Counted from the stretch's first letter, positions 1 through 9,138 are shown. The stretch: DNA of 64,000 nt from Catenibacterium sp. co_0103 (GCF_004168205.1 NZ_RCYB01000004.1:1-64000), one strand, 5' to 3'. Program-made: numbers and translations. Notes: generated by a model not told the origin, from the letters alone.

Positions 1-102
1 GTAGCGCATATGTCTGATATGCCGTATAATCTTGTTGGTGTATCATTGCAAACTAAATATACCACAAAAGACGGACCTCGGTCCGTCTTTTGCTTTTTAT
101 GA
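1..102 (+). CDS. possible 3' end of an upstream gene (partial)
   Basis: Frame 1 is open from the window edge to TGA at 100-102 and ends with residues such as MPYNLVGVSLQTKY. The last ~12 codons run through a strong terminator hairpin, which is unusual for a real C-terminus. The other two forward frames close within 17 bases. The gene could end at the TGA at 15-17 instead. No family is recognisable. Confidence 0.25.
   Translation, partial: VAHMSDMPYNLVGVSLQTKYTTKDGPRSVFCFL
66..98. terminator. bidirectional intrinsic terminator
   Basis: A perfect 12-bp stem (AAAAGACGGACC at 66-77, GGTCCGTCTTTT at 80-91) with a 2-base loop is followed by a T-rich tract. It lies between a rightward gene end and the leftward araC-type gene and can serve both. 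Confidence 0.85.
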
Positions 103-125
103 AACTATAATGAGTTATTTACCCG

Positions 126-965
126 TTACAGCCTCTTTTCATTTGTTTGTTTACGATATTGTGTGGGTGAACAATGATAAGTCTTACTAAACTTTTTAGA
201 AAAGGCCAGAGCATCAATAAAGCCCACACTGGCTGCAATTGTAGATACAGGGAGATTTGTACTCTGTAACAAGCCTGCAGCCTTTTTTAATTTAATTGAA
301 AGCAGATATTGTTTAGGTGAAATATCAAATTTCTGATGAAATAATCGTGTCATATAATTTGCATGAATACCAAACTTATCCGCAATCTCACTCATTTTAA
401 GGTTATATTGATAATTCAAATCCAAATAAAGACGAATTTCTTCGGCAAGTGAATACTTCACATTATTATTGAAATGGATATTTAACTCTTCATACAACAT
501 TGCGAAAATATGAAGAAGTATACTATTTGACTCAAAATATTCAGCATCTGTATTAAAGGATAAATCTAATAGACGTTCAATCTGTTTATAATATTGATTC
601 ACATCAACATTATGAATAATATATTGATCATGTGTATCTTTTGTAAGGGAGTAAAAATATTGTTCCGAATTAATACCTAAGAAATTAACCCATCCATATT
701 TCCATGGATGGTTTTTATCTGCTTGATAGGTAGCCACCTTATTGGCAGGAATGAGGAAAATATCTCCTGCCTTGACATCAACGGAATGTTCATTAATAGT
801 CAGTTGTCCTTTTCCAGAGAAGACAAAATGCATCACATAATAAGATCTTACAATAGGTCCATAGGTATATTCACTTTTACATTGTTCTATTCCAGCACTG
901 TATAAAGACAAATCCGTATTGGCTTTATAGGTTTTGCTGTGAATACGTTCTTTATATTCTTTCAT
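126..965 (-). CDS. AraC-family transcriptional regulator of the adjacent sugar locus
   Basis: This 279-aa regulator has an N-terminal cupin-like sensor (about residues 20-140, with an AGDIFLIPA strand) and a C-terminal AraC double helix-turn-helix (about 180-279, SEIADKFGIHANYMTRLF, then STIAASVGFIDALAFSKKF). The ATG at 965 is chosen because AGGGG lies 5 bases upstream; the open frame continues 40 codons further but those residues are hydrophobic and lack a ribosome site. It is divergent from the GH32/GH36/PTS genes with about 100 bp between, the usual arrangement of MsmR/RafR-type activators of raffinose and sucrose use. The effector is probably one of those sugars; that is inferred from context only. 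Confidence 0.85.
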   Translation of the reverse strand: MKEYKERIHSKTYKANTDLSLYSAGIEQCKSEYTYGPIVRSYYVMHFVFSGKGQLTINEHSVDVKAGDIFLIPANKVATYQADKNHPWKYGWVNFLGINSEQYFYSLTKDTHDQYIIHNVDVNQYYKQIERLLDLSFNTDAEYFESNSILLHIFAMLYEELNIHFNNNVKYSLAEEIRLYLDLNYQYNLKMSEIADKFGIHANYMTRLFHQKFDISPKQYLLSIKLKKAAGLLQSTNLPVSTIAASVGFIDALAFSKKFSKTYHCSPTQYRKQTNEKRL

Positions 966-1063
966 ATGATCCCCTAAGTTAGTTTTTTCCATATATTCGT
1001 TATGTATTTCTATTCTTATTATATTCTTGACGTTGTTTAATGTAAATAAAGTGAGGATTATGT

Positions 1064-2329
1064 ATGAAAAATAGAAAACAAGCATATCATATAGAAACAG
1101 AAAAAGGGTTAATCAATGACCCAAATGGGCTTTCCTATTTTAAAGGAAAGTATTATGTCTTTTTCCAATGGAATTCTAATGCGACAGACCACTCATATAA
1201 AGTATGGGGAAAAACAACCTCTCAAGACCTTATACATTGGAGTGAGCCAGTAATCGCATTACAAGCTTCTGAATCTTATGACAAGGATGGGACGTATTCA
1301 GGAAGTGCAGTCAGTGATGGTGAGACACTATCTCTTTATTATACGGGAAATGTGAAAGTAAATGGTGTCAGATATCCTGAACAATGTCTTGCACAGTCTG
1401 AGGATGGTATACATTTTAAGAAATATGGTTCTGTACTCTCTCTTCCTGATGATTATACAGGTCATTTTAGAGATCCTAAAGTGACTAAGGAGGATGTCTG
1501 GAAAATGATTATTGGAGGACAGAATAAGAAGACTGGAAGAGGAGATATTATTCAATATACATCAATAGATGGAACCTCTTTTAAGTTTAATAAGATCATT
1601 GGAATATCTAAACAATATGAAATGATAGAATGTCCTGACTTATTTACACTTGATGCTCATGAAGTATTAATTTATGGTCTGCAGTCAAGAAATAATGATA
1701 CAGATGAATGTCTTGATGCGCATGCTGTGTATTTAATAGATACATTGAGTGATTTAGATAAAGGACTGCATATGGATGAAGGGTATGATTTTTATGCACC
1801 ACAAACATTTGTGGATGACCAAGGAAGACGTATTATGCTTGCCTGGATGTCACGTTTTAGTGATGCGCAGGAAGTAGAATTCGCTAAGGATGGACATATT
1901 CATTGTTTAACAATGCCTCGTGAATTATTTGTAAAAAAAGGAAAACTGATACAGTCACCTGTAAGGGAGATGTATGAATTATGCCATGAAATTCCTTATA
2001 CGAATCATATGAAAATACAAAGACAGGCGATGATAGAAATCAGTCCTTTGAAACATATGTCTTTTTCAATCAATAAGGAATTAAGCATTCACTTTGATGA
2101 AGGAATACGTATTGAACGCTATGATTGGGCAGAACAGAAATATCAAAAGAAATCATGGCCTATAAAAATCAATCATATGGAAATATGGCTGGATACATCA
2201 AGTGTAGAAATATTTGCGAATAACGGAGAGTTTGTTTATTCTGCACGTCTTGACCCACAGGCTGAAGACTTGCTTCTTGCAAGTAGTAAAGAATCACAAA
2301 ACATCAACGTATACAGATTGGAGATTTAA
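1064..2329 (+). CDS. GH32 sucrose / sucrose-6-phosphate hydrolase
   Basis: This 421-aa cytoplasmic enzyme belongs to glycoside hydrolase family 32 (invertase family). The three family signatures are present: NDPNG near residues 18-22 (nucleophile Asp), FRDPK near 135-139 (transition-state Asp), and ECPDLF near 188-193 (acid/base Glu). It is somewhat shorter than typical SacA/ScrB (450-490 aa), with a reduced C-terminal beta-sandwich. The start follows GAGG by 7 bases; an ATG four bases earlier is out of frame. A GH36 gene and a PTS permease follow on the same strand, so the likely substrate is imported sucrose-6-phosphate or a fructosyl sugar released from raffinose-type oligosaccharides. Which of these it prefers cannot be told from sequence. 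Confidence 0.9.
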   Translation: MKNRKQAYHIETEKGLINDPNGLSYFKGKYYVFFQWNSNATDHSYKVWGKTTSQDLIHWSEPVIALQASESYDKDGTYSGSAVSDGETLSLYYTGNVKVNGVRYPEQCLAQSEDGIHFKKYGSVLSLPDDYTGHFRDPKVTKEDVWKMIIGGQNKKTGRGDIIQYTSIDGTSFKFNKIIGISKQYEMIECPDLFTLDAHEVLIYGLQSRNNDTDECLDAHAVYLIDTLSDLDKGLHMDEGYDFYAPQTFVDDQGRRIMLAWMSRFSDAQEVEFAKDGHIHCLTMPRELFVKKGKLIQSPVREMYELCHEIPYTNHMKIQRQAMIEISPLKHMSFSINKELSIHFDEGIRIERYDWAEQKYQKKSWPIKINHMEIWLDTSSVEIFANNGEFVYSARLDPQAEDLLLASSKESQNINVYRLEI

Positions 2330-2330
2330 A

Positions 2331-4457
2331 ATGATTACAATAAATAATAGTATAATTCATCTTAGAAATACACATATTAGTTATATATTAGAAGTATTAG
2401 ATCAAAAGTACATTTTACAAAGATATATAGGTAAACCACTTCGTCATTATCATAAAAGTCCAATGACTTACTACAAACGTAGCTATAATACTGAACATGA
2501 TGTCAGTATTGAAAATGCATCTTTTGATGATCTTCCTTTTCTCTATCCACAATTAGGTCATGGAGATTATCGCATACCTGCCATTGAAGTAGAAGCACAC
2601 CATCAACGTTATTGTGAATTATTGTTGAAGGAAGTGCATGTGCTAGATGAAAAGAAGACTCTTCCAGGTTTACCTTCACTTAAAAGTCATGGTAGAAGTG
2701 AGACACTAGAAGTAGTCTATGAAGATAAGCCTATCGGCTTAGAAGTGAGTCAATATATCACTATTTATGAGGATTTAGGCGTTCTTTCATTTTCAGCTTC
2801 TTTTAGAAGCTGTAAAGAAGATCTTATTCTTTATAATACACAATCTGTTTCTTTAGAACTTCCATCACAGGATTACCAAGTGATGACAATGTATGGCTTA
2901 CATGCAAAAGAAGGCAATATTCAGCTATCTGCACTTAATACAGGTATATTTCAAATAGAAAGTACAAGAGGCAGCAGTAGTCCACAAATGCATCCATTTG
3001 CGGCATTATTATCAGGTTCTGATATATATGCAATGCATTTAATTTATAGTGGAAATTTTTGTTGCAAGATACAAAAGGATTCATTTGGAAAAGTTCGTAT
3101 GCAGATGGGTTTACATCCTTCTATGAATAATTGGCACTTACATAAAGGAGAAGAATTCTATACACCTGAAGTTGTCGTGAATTATAGTAGTACAGGTTTA
3201 GAAGGGATGAGAATGAATTTCCATGAGCTCTATCGTCATCACTTATTACCACAATCACAGGAATTACCTCCTGTATTATTAAATACCTGGGAAGCAATGT
3301 ATTATGATGTGTCTTTAGAAAAGATTGAAGAACAAGCCAAACGTGCGAGTGAACTAGGTATTGAATTACTTGTGTTAGATGATGGCTGGTTTAGAAAAGA
3401 AAATAATAGTCATAATTCTATGGGAGACTGGAAATGTAATACAAGTAAACTTCCAGGTGGTATACAAAAAGCGGCTGAACTTGTTAAATCATATGGTTTG
3501 AAGTTTGGCTTATGGTTTGAACCAGAAGCAATTAGTAAAAACAGTGATTTATATATACATCATCCAGATTATGCATTATCAGTAGATGGATATGAACCTA
3601 CTTTAGGTCGTCATGAATATCTTCTTGATCTATCCAGAGAGGATGTCCAGAATTATTTAATTCACATGCTTGATTCTTATCTTTCTACAGGATTAATTGA
3701 TTATATCAAATGGGATATGAATAGACCGATGAGTGATGTATGTTCTCACATCTCTCAGTATAGTACAGAAGTGGCTCATAGATATATGCTTGGTCTTTAT
3801 CATGTGCTTGATGTGATTACATCTCGTTATCCTGATGTTCTTTTTGAAGGATGTTCAAGTGGAGGTGCACGTTTTGATCCAGGTATCTTATGTTATATGC
3901 AGCAGAACTGGGCCAGTGATAACACGGATGCACTTGATCGTAGTGTGATTCAAGATAGTTTTAGTCTGCTTTATCCACAATCAGTGATAGGTGCACATAT
4001 AAGTGCTGTTCCTAATCACCAGACAGGACGTATTACATCCTTAGAGACACGTTATGATATCGCAAAATTATTTAACTTAGGTTATGAACTTGATCTTACA
4101 AAGTGTACAGATGATGAATTAGATGATATTAAGAAGCAGATTCAGGAATATAAAACGGTAAGAAAAGAAACACTTAACGGTGAATTACATGCCCTTGAAT
4201 GTGATGAAAATCATTTAGGCTGGGAAGTAGTCAGTCTTGATAGAAAGACTGTTTATGTTGTCATAATGACTCGTTTTTATAATCCTCTGACTGCCCAGAA
4301 GTACTTTAAGTTAACATACTTAGATGAAGATTCTGATTATTTAGAATGTCATACACAAGAAATCTATGGTGGAGATGAACTGCAGCATATGGGCTTATGT
4401 GTACCTTTAGAACATGGTGATTTTAAAACTTACACATTTATATTAAAAAAAGTATAA
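2331..4457 (+). CDS. GH36 alpha-galactosidase
   Basis: This 708-aa enzyme hydrolyses terminal alpha-1,6-galactose from melibiose, raffinose or stachyose. It has the GH36 layout: an N-terminal beta-sandwich, a central TIM barrel and a C-terminal beta domain. The nucleophile motif KWDMN is near residues 461-465, CSSGGARFD near 507-515, and the acid/base segment SDNTDALDR near 528-536. Length matches bacterial tetrameric family members (~720-745). The start at 2331 follows the GH32 stop by one base, with GGAG in the end of that gene, so the two are translationally coupled. The open frame begins 39 codons earlier inside the GH32 gene, but that part is an out-of-frame shadow. No signal peptide, so it acts on imported sugar. 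Confidence 0.93.
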   Translation: MITINNSIIHLRNTHISYILEVLDQKYILQRYIGKPLRHYHKSPMTYYKRSYNTEHDVSIENASFDDLPFLYPQLGHGDYRIPAIEVEAHHQRYCELLLKEVHVLDEKKTLPGLPSLKSHGRSETLEVVYEDKPIGLEVSQYITIYEDLGVLSFSASFRSCKEDLILYNTQSVSLELPSQDYQVMTMYGLHAKEGNIQLSALNTGIFQIESTRGSSSPQMHPFAALLSGSDIYAMHLIYSGNFCCKIQKDSFGKVRMQMGLHPSMNNWHLHKGEEFYTPEVVVNYSSTGLEGMRMNFHELYRHHLLPQSQELPPVLLNTWEAMYYDVSLEKIEEQAKRASELGIELLVLDDGWFRKENNSHNSMGDWKCNTSKLPGGIQKAAELVKSYGLKFGLWFEPEAISKNSDLYIHHPDYALSVDGYEPTLGRHEYLLDLSREDVQNYLIHMLDSYLSTGLIDYIKWDMNRPMSDVCSHISQYSTEVAHRYMLGLYHVLDVITSRYPDVLFEGCSSGGARFDPGILCYMQQNWASDNTDALDRSVIQDSFSLLYPQSVIGAHISAVPNHQTGRITSLETRYDIAKLFNLGYELDLTKCTDDELDDIKKQIQEYKTVRKETLNGELHALECDENHLGWEVVSLDRKTVYVVIMTRFYNPLTAQKYFKLTYLDEDSDYLECHTQEIYGGDELQHMGLCVPLEHGDFKTYTFILKKV

Positions 4458-4505
4458 ATGGTTAGAAAAAACCATATTTATATTATGTTATTCCATTCAA
4501 TTAAT

Positions 4506-4541
4506 GCGCTTTACGAGGTATAAATATAATCAGTAAAGCGC
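4506..4541. promoter_or_regulatory. inverted repeat upstream of the PTS gene, cre-like core
   Basis: GCGCTTTAC (4506-4514) and GTAAAGCGC (4533-4541) form a perfect 9-bp inverted repeat with an AT-rich 18-base spacer, 30 bp before the PTS start. The right arm with its flank contains AAAGCGCTTA, which matches the centre of the CcpA cre consensus, but the outer TG/CA pairs do not match. There is no T-run, so it is more likely an operator or RNA stabilising hairpin than a terminator. Confidence 0.45.
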
Positions 4542-4571
4542 TTAACAAATTAAAAATGAAAGGTTAGAAAA

Positions 4572-6431
4572 ATGAACGATAAAGAACTTGCATTAAAGAT
4601 TATTGAATTAACTGGTTCAAAAGAAAACATTAGTTCAGTAAGACATTGCGCAACAAGATTGCGTTTAGTAGTAAAAAACAAAGATAAAATCAATGTAAAA
4701 GCAATTGAATCTTTAGATAAGGTAAAAGGATCATTCTTCAATTCAGGACAGTATCAGATTATTTTAGGGACAGGTTTAGTAAATCGTGTCTATGATGAAG
4801 TAATCAAGGTCACTGGAGAAGAAGGTAACAACGATGAAAAAATAGTATATGGAAATAAATTCCAAAGAGCTATTAGAACATTCTCTGATGTCTTTGTGCC
4901 AATTATTCCTGTACTTGTCGCAACAGGTTTATTCATGGGTCTAAGAGGCTTATTGACTCAAGAAGCTATCTTGCATCTTTTTGGTTTAACAACTAAGAGT
5001 GTTCCTACAAACTTACTTACATTTACACAGGTATTAACGGATACCGCATTCGCATTCCTTCCTGCACTTGTATGCTGGTCAACATTTAAGAACTTTGGTG
5101 GCAGTCCTGTAATTGGAATTGTATTAGGTTTAATGCTTGTAAGTCCTAGTCTTCCAAGTGCATATGATGTTGGTTCTGGTGCTGCAAAACCATTGATGTT
5201 CTTCAATTTCTTAAAGGTATCTGGTTATCAGGGTTCTGTATTACCTGCCTTTGTGACAGGTATTCTTGGTGCTAATATGGAGAAATGGTTAAGAAAACGT
5301 ATTCCAGATGCATTAGATCTTATTCTTACTCCATTCCTTACATTACTTATTGGTATGACAGTTGCATTATTTGCGATTGGTCCAGCTCTTCATTCAGTTG
5401 AAACAGGTGTATTATTTGTAGTTGAAAAATTATTGCAGTTACCTTTAGGTATTGGTGGTTTATTATACGGGAGTTTTGGACAGTTACTTGGTATCTTTGG
5501 TATTCATCATATCTTAAACTTCTTAGAAATCAGTATGTTAGCCAATGATGGCTGGAACTATTTAAATCCAATTGGTACTTGTGGAAACATTGCACAGGCA
5601 GGTGCTGTATTAGCTATCGCAATTAAAGTCCATGATCAGAAAATGAAACAGGTTGCTTATCCATCTGCTTTATCTGCTGCATTAGGTATTACTGAACCTG
5701 CAGTATTTGGTGTCAACCTTCGTTTAGTAAAAACATTTATCGCTGCAATGATTGGTGGAGGTGTTGGTGGATTCCTTGCTTCTATCTTCCATCTTAAAGC
5801 AACAGGTATGGGTATTACAGGTATTCCAGGTACATTACTTTACTTAAATGAACAGTTACCATTCTATATTCTTGTTAACTTAGTCGCATTTGCGGTTGCT
5901 TTCTCTATTACATGGTTATTCTGTGTTCCTAAGGCAGAAAAAGTTGTAGAACCAAAAGAAGAAAAAGAAGTTTCTAGCGAATCTTTATTTGCGATTGCAT
6001 CAGGAGATGCGATTGAAATGAGTGAAATTAAAGATCCTATGTTTGCAGAAGGTATTATGGGACCATGTGCAGCTATTGAACCAGCTGATGGTAAGATTTA
6101 TGCTCCTGCAGATGGTACAATCAGCTTTATCAGTGAATCAGAACATGCAATTGGAATCATCACAAATGTAGGTGCAGAAATTCTTCTACATTTAGGTATT
6201 GATACAGTTAAAATTACCGATGAAAAAGTATTTGATACAAAAATCACAATGGGACAGAAAGTCAAAAAGGGTGATCTTCTCACTGTAATGGACTTAGATG
6301 GAGTAGAAAGACATCAGTGCCAGAAAACAGTTATTACGATTGTTACTAACTATAACAGCTATACTGATATTGCTCAGGTGAAAACAGGTTCAATTACGCC
6401 TGATGATATTATTATGGAGTTATCACTTTAG
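4572..6431 (+). CDS. PTS permease EIIBCA, glucose/sucrose superfamily
   Basis: This 619-aa membrane permease phosphorylates its sugar during import. Domains run B-C-A. EIIB covers about 1-85 with the phospho-cysteine in VRHCATRLR (C26). EIIC covers about 100-455 with around ten membrane segments and the GITEPAVFG motif. EIIA covers about 485-619 with the phospho-histidine in LLHLGIDTV (about H540). A Lys/Glu-rich linker (VVEPKEEKEVSSE) joins C and A. The GH32 and GH36 neighbours point to sucrose or an alpha-galactoside as substrate. A soluble EIIA is not needed because the A domain is fused. Start has AAAGG about 9 bases upstream. Confidence 0.92.
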   Translation: MNDKELALKIIELTGSKENISSVRHCATRLRLVVKNKDKINVKAIESLDKVKGSFFNSGQYQIILGTGLVNRVYDEVIKVTGEEGNNDEKIVYGNKFQRAIRTFSDVFVPIIPVLVATGLFMGLRGLLTQEAILHLFGLTTKSVPTNLLTFTQVLTDTAFAFLPALVCWSTFKNFGGSPVIGIVLGLMLVSPSLPSAYDVGSGAAKPLMFFNFLKVSGYQGSVLPAFVTGILGANMEKWLRKRIPDALDLILTPFLTLLIGMTVALFAIGPALHSVETGVLFVVEKLLQLPLGIGGLLYGSFGQLLGIFGIHHILNFLEISMLANDGWNYLNPIGTCGNIAQAGAVLAIAIKVHDQKMKQVAYPSALSAALGITEPAVFGVNLRLVKTFIAAMIGGGVGGFLASIFHLKATGMGITGIPGTLLYLNEQLPFYILVNLVAFAVAFSITWLFCVPKAEKVVEPKEEKEVSSESLFAIASGDAIEMSEIKDPMFAEGIMGPCAAIEPADGKIYAPADGTISFISESEHAIGIITNVGAEILLHLGIDTVKITDEKVFDTKITMGQKVKKGDLLTVMDLDGVERHQCQKTVITIVTNYNSYTDIAQVKTGSITPDDIIMELSL

Positions 6432-6455
6432 TCAGTTCTTTGAACTGACTTTTTT
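6430..6455 (+). terminator. intrinsic terminator after the PTS gene
   Basis: AGTCAGTTC (6430-6438), a TTT loop and GAACTGACT (6442-6450) precede five Ts. It begins at the PTS stop codon and lies just before the ribosome site of the next gene, so it may attenuate rather than fully end transcription into the HAD gene. Confidence 0.8.
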
Positions 6456-6465
6456 GGAGAATAAT

Positions 6466-7209
6466 ATGAAAACAATTGTCAGCGATCTAGATGGCACATT
6501 ACTTAATAGTTATGGAGAAGTAGATTCCTTTACTAAAGAAGTATTGAATACATCACCTATTTATAGAATTATTGCGACAGGACGTAGTTACAAGACAGCT
6601 TCTCCTTTGTTGAAGGGAGTAGATATAGATTATTATGTATTATTGAATGGTGCGGAATGTCGAAATAGTCAGGGTGATATTCTTTATAAAGAAAATATCG
6701 ATTTAAAGATTGTACATACTATTATGAATGGCTTATTAGAACGTCATATAGATTTTGAAATTAATACGGAAGAAGGAGATTATTCTACTGATACTGTATT
6801 TTGTGATACAACAGCACAACTCACTAAGCAACATCTTCAAGATTATAAAGAAATAAGAAAGATATTTATATTTGTGCATGATGAACAGAAAATTAATCAA
6901 ATCAAACACTGGCTTGATCAAATAGAAGGAATTAATGTCACTTCATCATCCTGGTGGAATATTGAAGTTACATCAATGAATGCGAATAAAGCACTTATGG
7001 TAAAAAGAGTGATAGAAATACTTCATACTTCTGATGATGTTTATGTATTTGGTGATGGTTATAATGATATGAGTCTTTTTAAAGACTATAAGCATACACG
7101 AGCTATGAGTAATGGTGTGAATGCACTGAAACAGATAGCAGAAAAAGTGATTGATAGTAATGATAATCATGGTGTTGCGAAAGAAATAATTGATTTGGTT
7201 AAGGATTAG
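6466..7209 (+). CDS. Cof-type HAD-IIB sugar phosphatase
   Basis: This 247-aa cytoplasmic phosphatase has HAD motif I SDLDGTLLN near the N-terminus (nucleophile DxD), motif II in IIATGRS, a C2-type cap, and motif IV GDGYNDMSLF near residues 195-204. Length is typical (250-280). It follows the sugar PTS gene behind a terminator, so it may be read by partial read-through and dephosphorylate sugar phosphates from that pathway; the exact substrate is unknown. The start has TTGGAGA 7 bases upstream. Confidence 0.85.
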   Translation: MKTIVSDLDGTLLNSYGEVDSFTKEVLNTSPIYRIIATGRSYKTASPLLKGVDIDYYVLLNGAECRNSQGDILYKENIDLKIVHTIMNGLLERHIDFEINTEEGDYSTDTVFCDTTAQLTKQHLQDYKEIRKIFIFVHDEQKINQIKHWLDQIEGINVTSSSWWNIEVTSMNANKALMVKRVIEILHTSDDVYVFGDGYNDMSLFKDYKHTRAMSNGVNALKQIAEKVIDSNDNHGVAKEIIDLVKD

Positions 7210-7210
7210 A

Positions 7211-7233
7211 AAAAGCAGGCGGTGCCTGCTTTT
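7211..7233. terminator. shared convergent terminator
   Basis: AAAAGCAGGC, a GGT loop and GCCTGCTTTT form a GC-rich stem between the ends of two convergent HAD genes. Confidence 0.85.
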
Positions 7234-8011
7234 AAATTATTTCAAAATATTTTAATGCATTATATAAACCATCTTCATCGATATCATCTGTGACATAGTC
7301 TGCAGCTTTCTTAACATCATCTTCTGCATTACCCATGGCAACAGAAATCTTTGTATATTCAAACATATCAATATCATTCTTGCCATCACCAAAAGACATT
7401 GTTTCACTTTGATCAATAGAATAATACTTTAATACTTCATGAATACCATTCTGTTTACCACCCGTCGCAGGAATGATATCCACTGCCTGAGGGTTCCATT
7501 GTGTTTCTTTACAATGAGGCATAAGTTCCTTAATTTCTTTTAATCTTTCATCATTTGTATCATAAGGAATGACCTGATAAATAGAATGTGTATAACCTCT
7601 ATGAATATCTCCTAATTCTGGTAGTGGTGTAGAAATAGCTTTCTGTACTTTTTCTACTACTTCGTTATTAAAGTTGATATACATGAGTTCATCTTCTACA
7701 AATATGCAAGGCATATGGTTTGTATCTACATAATTGATGATGTTGTTGATGTCTGTTTGTTCAATAGGAAGTCCATAAATCATTCCTTCTTTATTGAAAC
7801 AATACTGTCCATTTAAAGTGACACAGGCATCAAACTCTAAATCCTGTATAGGAAGATCCCTCATCTCACTTAAATGTCTACCTGTCGCAACAAATGTAAG
7901 TATACCTTTTTCTTTTAATAGTCTTAATGCTTCTTTAGTAGATTCTGGAACACTATACGTAGTATGTGAAAGTAATGTTCCATCTATATCAAAGAAAATT
8001 GCTTTTATCAT
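7232..8011 (-). CDS. Cof-type HAD-IIB phosphatase
   Basis: This 259-aa phosphatase has motif I FFDIDGTLLS at residues 5-14, motif II FVATGRH near 40, and motif IV SFGDGKNDIDMFEY near 207-220. A C2 cap lies between. It is a paralogue of the gene on its left, with low identity outside the motifs. It lies downstream of a phosphoglycerate-mutase-family gene on the same strand, separated by a terminator hairpin, so the two may share the MerR-type promoter further upstream. Substrate not known; such proteins usually act on phosphosugars or flavin phosphates. Confidence 0.85.
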   Translation of the reverse strand: MIKAIFFDIDGTLLSHTTYSVPESTKEALRLLKEKGILTFVATGRHLSEMRDLPIQDLEFDACVTLNGQYCFNKEGMIYGLPIEQTDINNIINYVDTNHMPCIFVEDELMYINFNNEVVEKVQKAISTPLPELGDIHRGYTHSIYQVIPYDTNDERLKEIKELMPHCKETQWNPQAVDIIPATGGKQNGIHEVLKYYSIDQSETMSFGDGKNDIDMFEYTKISVAMGNAEDDVKKAADYVTDDIDEDGLYNALKYFEII

Positions 8012-8041
8012 AATTCATCCTCCTGTCTTATTTATCATACT

Positions 8042-8067
8042 AAAAAAAGTTCCAAAAAGGAACTCTT
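8042..8067 (-). terminator. intrinsic terminator of the histidine phosphatase gene
   Basis: On the minus strand AGTTCC, a TTTTT loop and GGAACT are followed by a run of seven Ts. Confidence 0.75.
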
Positions 8068-8650
8068 ACATGAAACTACTAAAATCATGATTAATGATTT
8101 CTTTACAAGAGAAGATTCCATCTTCATACGTACATATAAAGATAGCACAGTTCTTAATACCCTTCTTATAGTGAGCTACATTATATTCTTCAAAGTTTTT
8201 AATAAAGTTGGCACAAGCAGCTCCATGAGATACAACAAGGACATTATCACCTTTTGTATTTTCCATGATTTCTGTAATTGTCTTTACAACTCTTTTCTGT
8301 ACTTCATCCTGTGATTCTCCACCATAAGTTTTAAAGTAATCTAAATAAGGAAATGGTGGATTAAGACATTCATCTTTTCCTTCAAAGACACCAAAGTTCA
8401 TTTCTTTTAATCCCTTTAAACGTGTATAAGGCATATTGTGATGTGTCACTATTTCAAGTGTATCACTTGCTCTTTCACTTGTGCTGCAATAAGCATCATC
8501 AATCTGAATATGATTGTCATCAAACCATTTTGCAGCCACTTCTGCCTGCTTAATTCCAATTTCTGTAAGAGGTGCATCACACCATCCCTGAATCTTATGC
8601 TGTAAATTAAATAAAGTCTGTCCATGACGCATTAAATAAAGTGTTTTCAT
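8066..8650 (-). CDS. histidine phosphatase (phosphoglycerate mutase family)
   Basis: This 194-aa protein starts with the catalytic RHG motif (LMRHGQTLFN, His at residue 8). It has the second catalytic histidine in VSHGAACANF near residue 150 and the acid residue in LKEMNFGVFEG. It resembles the cofactor-dependent GpmB/CobC-type phosphatases rather than glycolytic mutase, which is longer. Its start (8650) has GGAGG 8 bases upstream. It is divergent from a merR gene, and its own promoter has the over-long spacer expected for MerR activation. Confidence 0.85.
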   Translation of the reverse strand: MKTLYLMRHGQTLFNLQHKIQGWCDAPLTEIGIKQAEVAAKWFDDNHIQIDDAYCSTSERASDTLEIVTHHNMPYTRLKGLKEMNFGVFEGKDECLNPPFPYLDYFKTYGGESQDEVQKRVVKTITEIMENTKGDNVLVVSHGAACANFIKNFEEYNVAHYKKGIKNCAIFICTYEDGIFSCKEIINHDFSSFM

Positions 8651-8681
8651 TGTAATTCCTCCTTTATATTTGTACAATAAA

Positions 8682-8712
8682 ATTATAAAACATGGGAGTT
8701 ACTACCGTGCAA
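8682..8712 (-). promoter_or_regulatory. MerR-type promoter with 19-bp spacer (leftward)
   Basis: On the minus strand TTGCAC (8707-8712) and TATAAT (8682-8687) are separated by 19 bp, not the usual 17. The spacer holds the partial dyad GGTAGTAACTCCC. Overlong spacers with a central dyad are the hallmark of MerR-family activated promoters. It drives the histidine phosphatase and lies between that gene and a divergent merR gene. The plus-strand segment 8694-8709 matches 30727-30742 at 13 of 16 bases. Confidence 0.7.
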
Positions 8713-8731
8713 GAAAAAAGGAGTATTTTTT

Positions 8732-9130
8732 ATGTATACAATGAAAGAAGTTTGTCAGATTGTTGGATGGAGCTATGAAACGTTAAAATATTATTGTAAA
8801 GAAGGGTTAATCCCTAACGTAAAGAGAGATAAGAATAACTATCGTGTCTTTGATGAGAATAATATTGAATGGATCAAAGGCTTACAATGTTTAAAGAAAT
8901 GTGGTATGAGTTTAAAGGATATGCGCATGTATCTTGATTATTGTATGCAGGGGCCTGCTTCTATTCCTGAACGTGTAGATATGCTTAATGAAACAAAAGA
9001 AGATCTAGAAAGAAGACTATCAGAAATACAAGAATCTTTAGACTATATTGAACAGAAAAAAGAACTCTATAGAGATATGCAGGAAGGTAAGAAGCCTTAT
9101 GTAAGTTATGTATATCATGTAGAGAATTAG
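8732..9130 (+). CDS. MerR-family regulator (short, no ligand domain)
   Basis: This 132-aa protein has an N-terminal winged helix-turn-helix (MKEVCQIVGWSYETLKYYCKEGLIPNV), the second wing (YRVFDENNIEWIKGLQCLKKCGMSLKDM) and a C-terminal dimer helix (about 75-120, heptad-like with ETKEDLERRLSEIQESL). No effector domain follows, as in small CueR/TnrA-like members. It is divergent from the phosphatase operon and faces a MerR-type promoter, so it is the best candidate for the regulator acting there and, by operator similarity, at the MATE promoter near 30.7 kb. The signal is not evident. Confidence 0.85.
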   Translation: MYTMKEVCQIVGWSYETLKYYCKEGLIPNVKRDKNNYRVFDENNIEWIKGLQCLKKCGMSLKDMRMYLDYCMQGPASIPERVDMLNETKEDLERRLSEIQESLDYIEQKKELYRDMQEGKKPYVSYVYHVEN

Positions 9131-9138
9131 GTGATACT

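Noticed and set aside
4506..4541. Inverted repeat as a terminator before the PTS gene
   Set aside because: No T-run follows and the spacer is 18 bases.
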